A stretch of 64,000 nt of DNA from Acetobacter thailandicus (GCF_011516655.1 NZ_WOSV01000007.1:1-64000), one strand, 5' to 3'. Shown: positions 35,994 to 45,690, counted from the first letter of the stretch. A program made the numbers and translations. Notes: generated from the letters alone by a model not told the origin.

Positions 35994-36899
35994 ATGATTG
36001 ATACTAATCTACTCGAAAGCTTTCTTGCCGTTGCTGAAGAAAAAAGCTTCACATTTGCCGCAGAGCGGATGGGGCTTACGCAGTCTACCGTTAGTCAGCA
36101 TATTCGCAGGCTTGAAGGACAGCTGGAACAGCGTCTGTTTCATCGCTCCACACACAACGTTACTCTGCTGCCAGAAGGTGAACGCCTGCTGCCGCATGCC
36201 AGGCGCATACTTAGTGCTATCGGAGATGCAGAGCGAGATTTCGCGACACCTGGTGTTACCGGTCATGTGAGCATGGGGGTTGCTGAGGATTTTGCCACAT
36301 CAAGGCTGCCCGATATTCTGAGGCGTTTTCGTCGATTTTACCCTGGTATTACGCTGCAGATTGAGGTGGGACTAAGCGGCAATCTTCTTGATAAATTTCA
36401 CTCAGGTTTTTTTGATATTGTTCTTGTTAAGACAAGAACATCAACACATCAGACAATGCCTTTGATGGCTGATCCGCTTGTCTGGGTTGCCTCTCCTGAT
36501 GAACCTGATCTTTGCAGGCAGCGCCCCCTTCCTCTCGCGCTGCACCCTGATCCGAGTGTTAGTCGTAATATGGCTATTGAAGCACTCAATGCTGCGCATA
36601 TTCCCTTTATCATTACCCATACCAGCTTAAGTATTACGGGGTTACGGGCCGGAGTTATTGCAGGACTTGGAGTGTCAGCCTTTGGGCGTCATTTTATTCC
36701 CGATGGTGTACATATTATCGATGCTGTTAGTGTAGGGCTCCCTGTCTTGCCAGATCTACCTTTTGTGATTGAACAACAAAAAGGAATGGCTGATAATCAG
36801 GCTGTTTCGGCCTTAATCAGAGCCATTCATGAAAATGTTTCCATGCTTGATCAGCATACACTCCCAATGTTACACCCCAGTGGGTTGAAAGTGCGTTAA
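35994..36899 (+). CDS. LysR-family regulator, probable regulator of the mdc operon
   Basis: This 301-residue activator/repressor has an N-terminal winged helix-turn-helix (LESFLAVAEEKSFTFAAERM and GLTQSTVSQHIRRLEGQL) and a periplasmic-binding-like effector domain starting GHVSMGVAEDF. I start at ATG 35994 rather than at a TTG at 35964. Divergence from mdcA suggests an MdcR-type role sensing malonate, but the protein is of a general LysR type and the link is positional. Confidence 0.85.
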   Translation: MIDTNLLESFLAVAEEKSFTFAAERMGLTQSTVSQHIRRLEGQLEQRLFHRSTHNVTLLPEGERLLPHARRILSAIGDAERDFATPGVTGHVSMGVAEDFATSRLPDILRRFRRFYPGITLQIEVGLSGNLLDKFHSGFFDIVLVKTRTSTHQTMPLMADPLVWVASPDEPDLCRQRPLPLALHPDPSVSRNMAIEALNAAHIPFIITHTSLSITGLRAGVIAGLGVSAFGRHFIPDGVHIIDAVSVGLPVLPDLPFVIEQQKGMADNQAVSALIRAIHENVSMLDQHTLPMLHPSGLKVR

Positions 36900-37113
36900 G
36901 TAGCTACGCGCAAACTGAAGAGCATCTCATCTGTTTTTAACCGGCATAGTCATGTGCTGATCTGTTATTGGCGGGTTCTAAACTCTCTGGCTTTAACGCG
37001 AGCACACCGCTTTAGCGGTGAAAGTTGACAGGTTTCTGAACCGTAGTCTGATGAAGCAATATACCTGGTTTTTATATCAGCGATATTTCCTGTAAGCATC
37101 ATAGCTCTGCAGA
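36900..37113. other. Gene-free spacer before the IS481 remnant
   Basis: No convincing reading frame is present. GCACACCGCTTTAGCGGTGA contains a short hairpin (CACCGCT/AGCGGTG, 37004-37020). The left end of the IS481 element should lie here, but I cannot define its terminal repeat. Confidence 0.35.
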
Positions 37114-37464
37114 GTGGGGCAGATACGTCATGGGAGCGCCACGACCGCGCACGCCGTGCGAGCAGCAATACAGCAATCGCAGGCTTCGCTCTCGGTGCTG
37201 AGCAGGGAGTTCGGGCTCAACCCGAAAACCGTTGCAAAATGGCACAGGCGTCAAACGATTGAGGATAAGAAGACAGGCCCTGAAGAGCCGCGCTCAACAG
37301 TCCTTTCCGAGACGGACGAAGCGATGATCGTAACATTTCTCCGGCATACATTGCTGACACTGAATGACTGCCTTTACGCCCCGCAAGGCAGCATTCCCCA
37401 TCTGACACGCTCAACTCTGCATCGCTGCTTTCAGCACTATGTTGTCTGCCATGTCAGGCAGTAA
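37114..37464 (+). pseudogene. IS481-family transposase, truncated
   Basis: From GTG 37114 the product begins MGQIRHGSATTAHAVRAAIQ and carries the helix-turn-helix EFGLNPKTVAKWHRR, TGPEEPRSTVLSETDEAMIV, HTLLTLNDCLYAPQGSIPHL and TRSTLHRCFQ, all typical of IS481. The family protein is about 320 residues, whereas this ends at 116 without the DDE catalytic core. The last codons diverge from the family, so the break lies near 37440. It overlaps the end of the oppositely oriented giant repeat protein by 11 nt. Confidence 0.85.
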
Positions 37465-40400
37465 GAGAGCCTTTTGTTACATCTCCTTCAAGAAGATATG
37501 GCCCCGCACTTATAACCTCAACAGAGAGCAGCCCTACTCTATCAGGATTACTTCTGCACAATGACAGATGAGCACGGCCTGTCGTCCACCGGCATGCAGG
37601 GTGCTCCAGTCCTGACCATCCCCCGGCAGAATCTTCACGCAGATGCATATCAATAGCACTGGTTCCTGAGGCCTCCATCAGGGTAATCTGACCAACCAGA
37701 ACACCCAGATTACGCCTGTCATCAATATAAGGACCAACAGCATCAGCGGGGCGACCGGAGCGTGAGGCAATGATAACCTCCCCGACACATGCCGGCAGCA
37801 TAAAAATAACCTTATTCCCTACCTGACGCGCAGGGCGGATAAGCATGTTATTACCAGCAATAAGATGCAGGTCGGCATCAGTCGTTAAAGCGGGCATATG
37901 GCTGTTAAAATCAAGTCCCATTTCACCTGCCCGTTCATTCAGACGATGAAACAAAGGCTCAGCAAATTCACGGCTCACATCCAGTACGGCAGCAGCGTCC
38001 TCTTCCCACAGCTTCGCCTTCGGGCTCAGAGTGATAACATTGGTATCCTGACGGAAAACATGACGGTTACCCGTATCGAGGTAGCTTTCTGTCAGCATAC
38101 CGTTTGCCATGATGACAGAGTGGTCTTCTGTTTCAATATGGAAATACTCGTAAGAAGCAAACGATGTATCATAGAAGATCGACCGGCCATTAACGAGCAT
38201 ACGAGCCGGGATAAATCTGTTTTCAAAAAACAGACAATGTTCAGAAGTCACCAGCAGGTCTTCAAAAGGAACACCAGGGGCAACAGCATCTTTGACTATA
38301 CGCACCGGATACCCGGCCTCGTCATGCGATTTACCACGACTGATAAAACGATGTGCCCTGCCCGCCCACGAAATTTTACTACTGCTGGCCACACCATTCT
38401 GCCAGGTGAGAATATCATCACCTTCTCTCAGGTTTTGCACAGCAACAGTGCCATCAGGCGTTTCTATTAATGCGCCTGCCAGAAAGCATATTTCATAAAT
38501 AAGGTCATCATCTGTCGTTGAAGCCAGTTTATACCCGACACTCTTCACACCCACGATATTAACCGTGACTGTTGAACCATCCTTCAGTGTGAACATCACA
38601 TGATCTTCATCAGGATATTGAACGGTTACAACATCATCAGTTTTCACACTCTCAAAAGTAACACCATCCGTGATCCCGGTACCCGACTTTTCTGAGAAGC
38701 CCTTGATCACTGTATTCGGGTTACCCTGACCCGTAATAATCAGACTATTGTTATCATCACCGTTAAGCGTAACTGTTCCGCCCGCTGTGGAAGGAATGGT
38801 AACAGTGGCACCGCTGGTTGTTATGATATTGCCGGAAATAACACTGCCTGCATCAGCTGTGAGTATGGCGCCACTGCTGATCGTTGTATCACCTACCGTA
38901 CCACCTGAGGCAACATACACAGACCCGCCACCGCTGACCGCAGTTGTCATTGCAATACCACCGGACGTAATATCCAGTACACCGCCACTTGAAATAAACG
39001 TACTGACAGCTGAACCATTACCACTGACTGTAATCGTCCCCGCATTACCTGCGTCCCCCCCGGACAGAACACCACCTGAAAGAACGTTGATAGCACCACC
39101 AGACACAGCAAGTTTGGAAGCTGAATGATTCGCAGCAAAATTATTACCAACGTTAAGCGTGCCACCGGCAAGCAATGTCGTATTAACTGTTACTGCACCG
39201 GCTGAAACAGTCAGCTCACCACCGCTGCTAATATTGGATGATGAGACTGTCCCTCCCGAAAGGGCTGTAACAGCTCCGCCACTAAGGATAGATGTAATAG
39301 ACGTTACCCCAAGAACGGCCAGCGTGCCGCCACCTGAGACAATCATGCCGGAAGCAGCCCCACCACCACTGACGTTAACGCTACCACCAGAAACCGCATC
39401 CCCTCCTGACAGAACTCCTCCGGAAAGAACATTAATAACTGCGCCAGATGAAGCGGTTAAATAACGAACATGGTTAGCGTCAAATTGTGTGGCTAAATTA
39501 AGAGTGCCGCCGGCAAGAAGATCATTTGAATTCCCCCTGGCACCAGAAAGATAATTTAACGTACCACCACTACCAATAAATCCTGAAATAACAGAACCGC
39601 CGGAAGAAACTGTAATAACGCCGCCACTACTAATAGTTCCGCTAGAAATTGTTCCACCACTTGTTACTGTAGCTGTCGCACCACTAAGAATAGTTATCGT
39701 AGAAGCTGTCCCCCCCTGCACCGCCATTGCAGCACCACTGGCCAGTGACCCGCTTAATTCTGCACCACCAGCGCTAACCGTAATCTGGCCAGAGAGCAAT
39801 GCACCATTTGCCGCACTCAGGGTTCCACCACTTATCATTCTAGCTGAATTAACAGCTCCACCATCAGAAACATTAAGTGTACCACCACCTGAGACGACCG
39901 TATCAGCGACTGAACCGCCGCTACTGACATTGATCCGGCCGTTAGAAGCAACATCACCCGCAGAAAGCACACCACCTGAAAGCACATTAATGGCCCCCAG
40001 ATGCACCTGCATAGCGTAAACATGCCCTGCATTATAATAAGTGCCGAGATTAACTGTTCCTCCGGCATAAATATTCATTCCAGAAGCAACAGAGCCTGAA
40101 AGAAGAGTAACAACACCAGTACTTAGAACAGTCGCAGTGGTCAGATACCCACCAGACGAAACCGTAACAGCACCACCACTGCTAATTGTCGTAGCAGAGG
40201 CAGTGCCGGATACAGCCATAGTACCACCGCCAGAGACGATCGTGCCCGAAGCTACACTGCCACTGGTAACGTTAATTGTACCGCCTGAAGCCACATCACC
40301 AGATAAAAAAGCACCGCCGGACATCACATTAATAACGGCACCTGAACTGGCCGTATGATAGTCATGATGTGCGGCAGCAAAACTATTCCATATATTAAGA

Positions 40401-41251
40401 GTGCCGCCAGCAGAAAGGATTGTATTAGTCGTAGTAGCACCTGATAAAATATTAAATATACCACCACTACTTATATTAACTATATTTGTATTTCCACCAG
40501 AAGACAAAACGATCTCACCGCCACTCAGAGCAGTTGATCCGGAAGCTACACCACTGATATTAAAAAGCCCGCCACCGGAAACAATCGTACCAGAGGCCAC
40601 TGCTCCACTGCTAACATTAATCGTACCGCCAGAGGCCACGTGGCCTGAAACAATAGTACCACCTGACGATACATTAATTTCTGCACCGGAAGAGACTGTT
40701 AATGATGTCTGATATTGAAAATCATAAGTTGTTTGATTGCCAATATTAATAGTACCACCAGCGAGTAAGCTGGTATATGTCCCGGTTCCACCTTCAGTAA
40801 ATTCGAGCAACCCGCCACCTGACACAATTGTCCCAATGGCCTTTGCTCCTTTGCTAACATTAATCGTACCGCCAGAGGTTACATCACCCGCTGAAAGAGT
40901 GCCTCCGGACATGACATTGATTAACGCACCTGAACTCGCAAGCTTAGTAAGCTGATGATTTGCATTAAATGTATCGCCAATATTCAGTGTGCCACCAGCG
41001 GCCAATACTGTACCAGTTGTCGTAGCCCCGGAAAAAACAGTCAGAGCCCCCGATCTGCTTATCGTCGTACCTGATATATATCCACCAGAAGAAACAGTAA
41101 CCGCTCCGTCAGAAACGATTGTCACTCCATTATAAGAACCACCGGAAAAAACAACTGCTGACGAATAAGTTCCATCACCAAAGTTGCCTGGAGCCGTGGT
41201 GCCGCTAACAGTATCAATAACATACAAAGTACCACCTGAAACGACACTCAT
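37454..41251 (-). CDS. Giant AIDA-repeat surface protein with C-terminal Hint domain
   Basis: The first 830 or so residues of this 1265-residue protein are Ser/Gly/Thr-rich AIDA-type repeats (S-G-G-x-x-x-V-S-S-G-G pattern), predicted to form a long beta-helix. Within them a larger unit, L-A-G-G-T-L-N-x-G followed by N-x-F-x-A-N-H, occurs six times. At Cys922 a Hint (hedgehog/intein) domain begins: CFLAGALIETPDGTVAVQNL, EGDDILTWQNG, LVTSEHCLFF and FHIETEDHSVIMANG, so self-cleavage at Cys922 is plausible. About 200 residues of Hint-associated C-terminus follow. No classical signal peptide or autotransporter barrel is visible, so the export route is unknown. The last few codons overlap IS481 sequence and may be altered. 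Likely role: adhesion or biofilm. Confidence 0.85.
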   Translation of the reverse strand: MSVVSGGTLYVIDTVSGTTAPGNFGDGTYSSAVVFSGGSYNGVTIVSDGAVTVSSGGYISGTTISRSGALTVFSGATTTGTVLAAGGTLNIGDTFNANHQLTKLASSGALINVMSGGTLSAGDVTSGGTINVSKGAKAIGTIVSGGGLLEFTEGGTGTYTSLLAGGTINIGNQTTYDFQYQTSLTVSSGAEINVSSGGTIVSGHVASGGTINVSSGAVASGTIVSGGGLFNISGVASGSTALSGGEIVLSSGGNTNIVNISSGGIFNILSGATTTNTILSAGGTLNIWNSFAAAHHDYHTASSGAVINVMSGGAFLSGDVASGGTINVTSGSVASGTIVSGGGTMAVSGTASATTISSGGAVTVSSGGYLTTATVLSTGVVTLLSGSVASGMNIYAGGTVNLGTYYNAGHVYAMQVHLGAINVLSGGVLSAGDVASNGRINVSSGGSVADTVVSGGGTLNVSDGGAVNSARMISGGTLSAANGALLSGQITVSAGGAELSGSLASGAAMAVQGGTASTITILSGATATVTSGGTISSGTISSGGVITVSSGGSVISGFIGSGGTLNYLSGARGNSNDLLAGGTLNLATQFDANHVRYLTASSGAVINVLSGGVLSGGDAVSGGSVNVSGGGAASGMIVSGGGTLAVLGVTSITSILSGGAVTALSGGTVSSSNISSGGELTVSAGAVTVNTTLLAGGTLNVGNNFAANHSASKLAVSGGAINVLSGGVLSGGDAGNAGTITVSGNGSAVSTFISSGGVLDITSGGIAMTTAVSGGGSVYVASGGTVGDTTISSGAILTADAGSVISGNIITTSGATVTIPSTAGGTVTLNGDDNNSLIITGQGNPNTVIKGFSEKSGTGITDGVTFESVKTDDVVTVQYPDEDHVMFTLKDGSTVTVNIVGVKSVGYKLASTTDDDLIYEICFLAGALIETPDGTVAVQNLREGDDILTWQNGVASSSKISWAGRAHRFISRGKSHDEAGYPVRIVKDAVAPGVPFEDLLVTSEHCLFFENRFIPARMLVNGRSIFYDTSFASYEYFHIETEDHSVIMANGMLTESYLDTGNRHVFRQDTNVITLSPKAKLWEEDAAAVLDVSREFAEPLFHRLNERAGEMGLDFNSHMPALTTDADLHLIAGNNMLIRPARQVGNKVIFMLPACVGEVIIASRSGRPADAVGPYIDDRRNLGVLVGQITLMEASGTSAIDMHLREDSAGGWSGLEHPACRWTTGRAHLSLCRSNPDRVGLLSVEVISAGPYLLEGDVTKGSLTA
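38850..41240 (-). repeat. Degenerate tandem repeats coding for AIDA modules
   Basis: The DNA repeats GCCACCACT/ACCGCCGGA-type blocks throughout, at two scales: a short unit of about 18-20 codons and a longer one that contains the NANH-type spacer, present six times. Because of this composition the plus strand shows several long proline-rich frames that are artefacts. The array is prone to recombination and length change. Confidence 0.75.
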
Positions 41252-41542
41252 TATACTTCTCCAGCAATTAAAAAATAATTTAGAAAAACACTACACAACA
41301 ATAAATAAAATGTGTCATTATTTTTTTAACAAAACGATAAATTAAATAAAAATCTTCGTGATCTTCAATGTAAATTAATTTTTATTCATAATTTGAGAGT
41401 ATAAATTTTTAATCATGACATTCTCTTTTTTACATACCGTAAAAAGGTGAGCTTCCATTTTTCATGACTGGAAATTAATGAAATGACGAGCATCTCAGAG
41501 TCATACCACAGAGACTTCTCCACTCACAGGAAGCTTTCTGAA

Positions 41543-41596
41543 TTCCCGGACTGTTTAACCGGTGACAGAAGATATTTAATTAACCAGAAGACAGCA
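41543..41596. repeat. Dispersed repeat, copy 2 of 2
   Basis: TTCCCGGACTGTTTAACC and ATTAACCAGAAGACAGCA lie 36 nt apart (start to start), exactly as at 2820-2873. The intervening 18 nt differ. It lies in the decayed region between the giant repeat protein and the polyphosphate kinase. Confidence 0.6.
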
Positions 41597-42104
41597 TCTG
41601 CACCAGCAGTGTGCAGAACACACAGAACGATGAGTATGGACGAGATCAGGTCACGTGCTTTTGTCGTGGAGATCATCAGAAAGAAGGAGGCCATTTTCAC
41701 CCGTCAGGCGCCAGAACGAAGCCTGCCTCCTTTAGCCGCACGCACAGCCTGACGTAATGGACAATTGAACTGACAGAATACAGAAACAGCTCAGGCGGTG
41801 CAGGAAGCGTTACTAAAAACCAGACCAGCAACGCCTGAGCACAGAGAGCTGGTTCAGAAACTCGCACATCTGCTTCCCGTCAGGATATTCCTGCCCCCGG
41901 CAGCTGAAGCCTGAACCAAAACAAGAAGTGACGTGCAAAAACGCACCAGAAACGTGGAAACCACCCTCAATATAAAAGAAGAAAGGCAGCTTTGAGGAAG
42001 GGATCATAATGTCCGATGTCCAGTTATGGGATCAGAAATTTGGCATTGAAATCGACTAAAAATATTTCTTCCAATTGTTGTTATTTTAGGCTCAATAATC
42101 ATTC

Positions 42105-42290
42105 CTTGAGATAGAAGAAGAAGTCTGCTGCGATATGAATTGCAGAAATGATAGACTGTGAGTTTGATGTGCTCTCTGAGTATATAATATTCCGGCATAT
42201 AAATATCGTCATTGAACTTTCATTCGTTGAAGCTGTAAGTTTATCGTAACTCCTGTGGCTACAAGTTAACCAGACCAATAAGGACACAAC
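42105..42290 (-). pseudogene. IS5-type transposase C-terminal relic
   Basis: The minus strand reads HRSYDKLTAS, a gap, then SIISAIHIAADFFFYLKE and a stop, matching the C-terminal tail of IS5-type transposases (R-Y-D-K-L ... S-A-I-H-I-A-A). The same tail is seen on the plus strand near 24050-24096. Everything upstream of the tail is lost. Confidence 0.5.
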
Positions 42291-42291
42291 T

Positions 42292-43203
42292 ATGCACAGT
42301 AGCGACAAAACCTTCCTGAATGACAATATGAGAGAACAAATTCGCCGGGAGATCATTGATGACCTCGATGAAGAATTTGAATTATCACTGGAAGAAGACA
42401 TAGCTGGTGGCCAGCTGGATGAAGCTTCACGTGCCTTCAGACGTACCTACTTTCACGAACTGGTACGCCTGCAGGGGGAGCTGGTTAAACTACAGGACTG
42501 GGTCAAGAACACAGGACACAAGGTCGTTGTCATTTTTGAAGGACGGGATGCGGCCGGCAAAGGAGGGGTAATAAAACGTATAACACAACGTTTAAATCCC
42601 CGTGTTTGTCGTGTTGCAGCCTTACCTGCCCCTAATGATCGTGAGCGAACACAATGGTATTTTCAGCGTTATGTGTCACATCTTCCCGCAGCAGGAGAAA
42701 TCGTATTATTTGACAGGAGCTGGTACAATCGCGCTGGTGTTGAGCGTGTTATGAATTTTTGTAGCGATGATGAATACGAAGAATTTTTTCGTGCCGTACC
42801 TGAATTTGAACGAATGCTGGTGCGCAGCGGCATACAAATTATAAAATACTGGTTTTCTATCACTGATTATGAGCAGGAAAGCCGTTTCCGCGCCCGCATT
42901 GAAGACCCCCTTAAACAGTGGAAACTTTCTCCCATGGATCTTGAAAGCCGCCGCCGCTGGGAGGACTATACCCTTGCTAAAGAGATTATGCTGAAACGAT
43001 CGAACATACCAGAAGCACCATGGTGGGTTGTACAGGCTGTTGACAAAAAACGGGCACGCCTGAACTGCATCTCTCACTTACTGGCACAGGTACCGTATGA
43101 GGCAGCGCAACACCCTGATATTGTATTACCAGAACGCATTTTTCATCCTGATTATGAACGCAAACCTGTTCCCGAAGCTATGCTTGTACCGGAGCTGTAT
43201 TAA
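42292..43203 (+). CDS. ppk2: Polyphosphate kinase 2
   Basis: This 303-residue kinase uses polyphosphate to phosphorylate nucleoside diphosphates. Walker A is GRDAAGKGG (residues 84-92), followed by RITQRLNPRVCRVAALPAPN; the Walker B/lid region is LFDRSWYNRAGVERVMNF and FRARIEDPLKQWKLSPMDLE. Length and motifs fit the class I, single-domain type. AAGGA precedes the ATG. The convergent neighbour is a phosphate permease, a functional match. Confidence 0.93.
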   Translation: MHSSDKTFLNDNMREQIRREIIDDLDEEFELSLEEDIAGGQLDEASRAFRRTYFHELVRLQGELVKLQDWVKNTGHKVVVIFEGRDAAGKGGVIKRITQRLNPRVCRVAALPAPNDRERTQWYFQRYVSHLPAAGEIVLFDRSWYNRAGVERVMNFCSDDEYEEFFRAVPEFERMLVRSGIQIIKYWFSITDYEQESRFRARIEDPLKQWKLSPMDLESRRRWEDYTLAKEIMLKRSNIPEAPWWVVQAVDKKRARLNCISHLLAQVPYEAAQHPDIVLPERIFHPDYERKPVPEAMLVPELY

Positions 43204-43238
43204 AATATTTATATCAAAAAGAAAAATAGTTTAGCCAG

Positions 43239-43267
43239 GCGAGCCATATGATATGGCTCGCTTTTTT
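43239..43267 (+). terminator. Rho-independent terminator between ppk2 and pit
   Basis: GCGAGCCATA and TATGGCTCGC form a perfect 10-bp stem with a 3-nt loop, followed on the plus strand by six T. It serves ppk2 and may also slow transcription from the convergent phosphate permease gene. Confidence 0.85.
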
Positions 43268-43272
43268 ACGTT

Positions 43273-44622
43273 TCAGGCCATGATATAAAACAAACAGGCA
43301 GACACAACTATCGTAACAGGTAACGTCGTAAGCCAGGCGAGTGCAATTTTACTCAGGGTTCGCGCATTAATACCACTTCCTGCTGCAACCATTGTTCCCG
43401 CAACGCCAGAAGTAATGATATGTGTAGTGGAAACGGGAAGTCCTGTATAACCAGCTGTGGCAATTAACCCTGCGCCAACCAGCTCAGAAGCCGCTCCCTG
43501 TGCGGGTGTCAGATGTTGCTTTCCAATCCCCTCCCCCAGGGTTTTAACAATACGACGATAGCCCACCATTGTACCTATGCCCAGGCACAGTGCGCTAAGA
43601 ATACGTACCCACATCGGTGCATACTCTACACTGGGGCGTAAACGACTGGCTAATTTTTTAGCCTGTATCCGTTCAGCACCTGACGCCGCGGAGTTTGCGC
43701 TGACATCCTGAACGCCTGAAAGGATCTGATACACATCCCCCCTCACTACTGACGCTGTAACAGGAACGGATGGATTACTCAGACGTTCAACTGATTCAAG
43801 CGCATCCTGACGAAAATTAAAGCGATCATACTGAGCAATAAGCGGGCGAGCCTCAATAGCAATGCCAGCCAGCTCAGAACGATTGATAGGATGGCCAGGA
43901 TTCATAGCAAATGATGCCGGCAACAAACCTATAATTGTCAGCATAATTAAACCGATACTTTTCTGACCATCATTGCTGCCATGTGAAAAACTAACTGAAG
44001 TACAAGTTAAAATTAAAAGACAACGCACAACTGGATGCGGTTTATCATCCTGATCAGGCGGAGTGAATAATGCTGGAAGTTTTACAGAGGCACGGATGAG
44101 GAGATACAGAATTCCTGCGAGAATAAACCCTAAAACAGGCGAAACAGCCAGGGCACGCAGTACTTTCCAGATCTGGCTCCAGTCAACCGAATGTCCCAGA
44201 TCACGGGCATGCAAAAACGAATCACCAATAGCTACACCGATCAAAGCACCGATTGTGCAATGAGATGAAGAATTGGGAATACCCAGCCACCAGGTCAGCA
44301 GGTTCCATGCCAGCGCAGTACCAAACAATGCTGCAAGCATTGGTACTGCCGGATTACCATTAGGCGGGGTCAGCACATCGGGCGGGAGCAGCTCTACAAG
44401 GGCGTAAGCAACAGAAATGCCACCCAGCAGCACACCGACCAGATTCATTAACCCAGACCAAATAACAGCAGTACGCGGTTTTAGAGATCGTGTGTAAATA
44501 ACAGTCGCAACTGCGTTAGCTGTATCATGAAATCCATTAGCAAATTCAAAGACACAAACAAGGACAAAACAAATTATCAGGGCAACAACAGATGCCGTTG
44601 ATGATGGAGCTAATTGCAACAT
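43273..44622 (-). CDS. pit: PiT-family inorganic phosphate transporter
   Basis: This 449-residue membrane permease moves metal-phosphate with protons. The two inverted PiT repeats are visible: FANGFHDTANAVATVIYTRS near the N-terminus with PNSSSHCTIGALIG, and SHGSNDGQKSIGLIM with GLPVSTTHIITSGVAG in the second half. A hydrophilic loop of about 90 residues separates them. GGAG 5 nt upstream supports ATG 44622 over a GTG two codons earlier. The gene converges on ppk2. Confidence 0.92.
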   Translation of the reverse strand: MLQLAPSSTASVVALIICFVLVCVFEFANGFHDTANAVATVIYTRSLKPRTAVIWSGLMNLVGVLLGGISVAYALVELLPPDVLTPPNGNPAVPMLAALFGTALAWNLLTWWLGIPNSSSHCTIGALIGVAIGDSFLHARDLGHSVDWSQIWKVLRALAVSPVLGFILAGILYLLIRASVKLPALFTPPDQDDKPHPVVRCLLILTCTSVSFSHGSNDGQKSIGLIMLTIIGLLPASFAMNPGHPINRSELAGIAIEARPLIAQYDRFNFRQDALESVERLSNPSVPVTASVVRGDVYQILSGVQDVSANSAASGAERIQAKKLASRLRPSVEYAPMWVRILSALCLGIGTMVGYRRIVKTLGEGIGKQHLTPAQGAASELVGAGLIATAGYTGLPVSTTHIITSGVAGTMVAAGSGINARTLSKIALAWLTTLPVTIVVSACLFYIMA

Positions 44623-44829
44623 GAGCACTCCGGATTCAGAAAAATGATTTCCTGTCTATATCCGTCATTAATCATATTATTAACAGATCATTATTTATAA
44701 TTTCTTAATATATTCATAAAATTCTTATGAAAAATTTTTACATGATAATTATACAATGCGGGCAGATTAAAATTTTAATCTGCCCGTTAAATTTATTAAA
44801 AATTTATATCGTTTTTAATCAGTTATATT

Positions 44830-45450
44830 CTACACCTGGTTCAGGTCCGGAGCTTTACTGATATACGGAAGTGTATCAGAATCTGAATTTTCTGAAGAAG
44901 AAGATGTATCATCTTTCTTTTCTGATTCTTCATGATTTTCAACGCTCATAACCATACTTGTTAAACCTACACCCGAACTCAAAACCCCCAGCGCAAGTGT
45001 CAGCGGCTTAAGAGATTTGTCAAGGCGGTCACCATAGTCTTTAATGCTTTCTCCTGGCTGTTTTTTTAAAATATTCATTATTTTATCTTCATTTTTTGTT
45101 TTAAACCCTTTAAAATCACCAGGTTTTACAGCAGAAGATTCGGTTGTAGCATCCGATACCAGACCTTCATCACGCCCTGCAAGCTCTTGCTGATTTTTCA
45201 CTGAACCAGAAGCAGATTGTTCCGTATTTTCATTCGACGCTAAATTTTCTTCCTGAGACGGCTCCTCCACCACACCAGATTGTTCCGCATTTTCATTCGA
45301 CGCTGAATTTCCGTTAGATGGTGTCAAATGATCAGAAAATTCTTCACTATTTTTGTTATTTACAGAAGCATCCGTAATTTCATTATCAGCATCTCTATTT
45401 TCGCTGGCTATCTCGGAAGCACCTGTTTCCCTAGAAGAAATACGTACCAT
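44830..45450 (-). CDS. Low-complexity acidic protein, candidate secreted substrate
   Basis: This 206-residue protein matches no family I know. The first 100 residues are rich in Ser, Asn, Glu and Gln and carry a duplicated segment (ASNENAEQS and ASNENTEQS). One hydrophobic stretch, LTLALGVLSSGVGLTSMVM, lies near residues 155-175. The tail is acidic/Ser-rich. It has no Cys and no signal peptide. A Ser/Asn-rich N-terminus and a position at the edge of a type III locus are compatible with an effector or translocator; the function is unknown. GAGGGG lies upstream of the ATG. Confidence 0.6.
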   Translation of the reverse strand: MVRISSRETGASEIASENRDADNEITDASVNNKNSEEFSDHLTPSNGNSASNENAEQSGVVEEPSQEENLASNENTEQSASGSVKNQQELAGRDEGLVSDATTESSAVKPGDFKGFKTKNEDKIMNILKKQPGESIKDYGDRLDKSLKPLTLALGVLSSGVGLTSMVMSVENHEESEKKDDTSSSSENSDSDTLPYISKAPDLNQV

Positions 45451-45690
45451 TTATTTATACCCCTCTACTGCCATTACCGTGCGCATCAATACTTCAGAAC
45501 CATAAGGCATCCAGAATAATCCCTGGCTTTGCTCATCTTTTTTAAAAGGCAAAGCTGTCCTTATCCTGATTTCAAAATGTCGAATTTTCTAAAACTATGA
45601 ACATATCAGAAATAAAAACCCGATATATACCTTTGTTAAAAACCTAACCTAAAATACAACACGCCGGTAAATAACATGATGTTTTTAAAA

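Larger units (their letters stand above)
41252..42291. other. About 1 kb of decayed, gene-poor sequence
   Basis: The left 230 nt are very AT-rich and likely contain the promoter of the giant surface protein. From 41483 a plus-strand 89-codon frame spans the second copy of the dispersed repeat; its product is not recognisable. At about 41780-41895 a frame without a start codon reads TAQAVQEALLKTRPATPEHR, then a leucine-rich end; it looks like the tail of a lost gene. At 42105-42290 the minus strand holds an IS5-type C-terminus. I see no intact gene. Confidence 0.55.

Noticed and set aside
38748-40955. Several long plus-strand frames rich in Pro, Val and Thr opposite the giant repeat protein
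   Set aside because: They are the mirror image of the Gly/Ser repeats; they lack ribosome binding sites and end and restart with the repeat units.
37454-41251. Tandem repeats resembling a CRISPR array
   Set aside because: The repeats are degenerate, in frame and code for AIDA modules; there are no constant-length unique spacers and no cas genes.
41483-41752. 89-codon plus-strand frame as a small gene
   Set aside because: It spans the dispersed repeat, matches nothing recognisable and lies in decayed sequence without a clear ribosome binding site.
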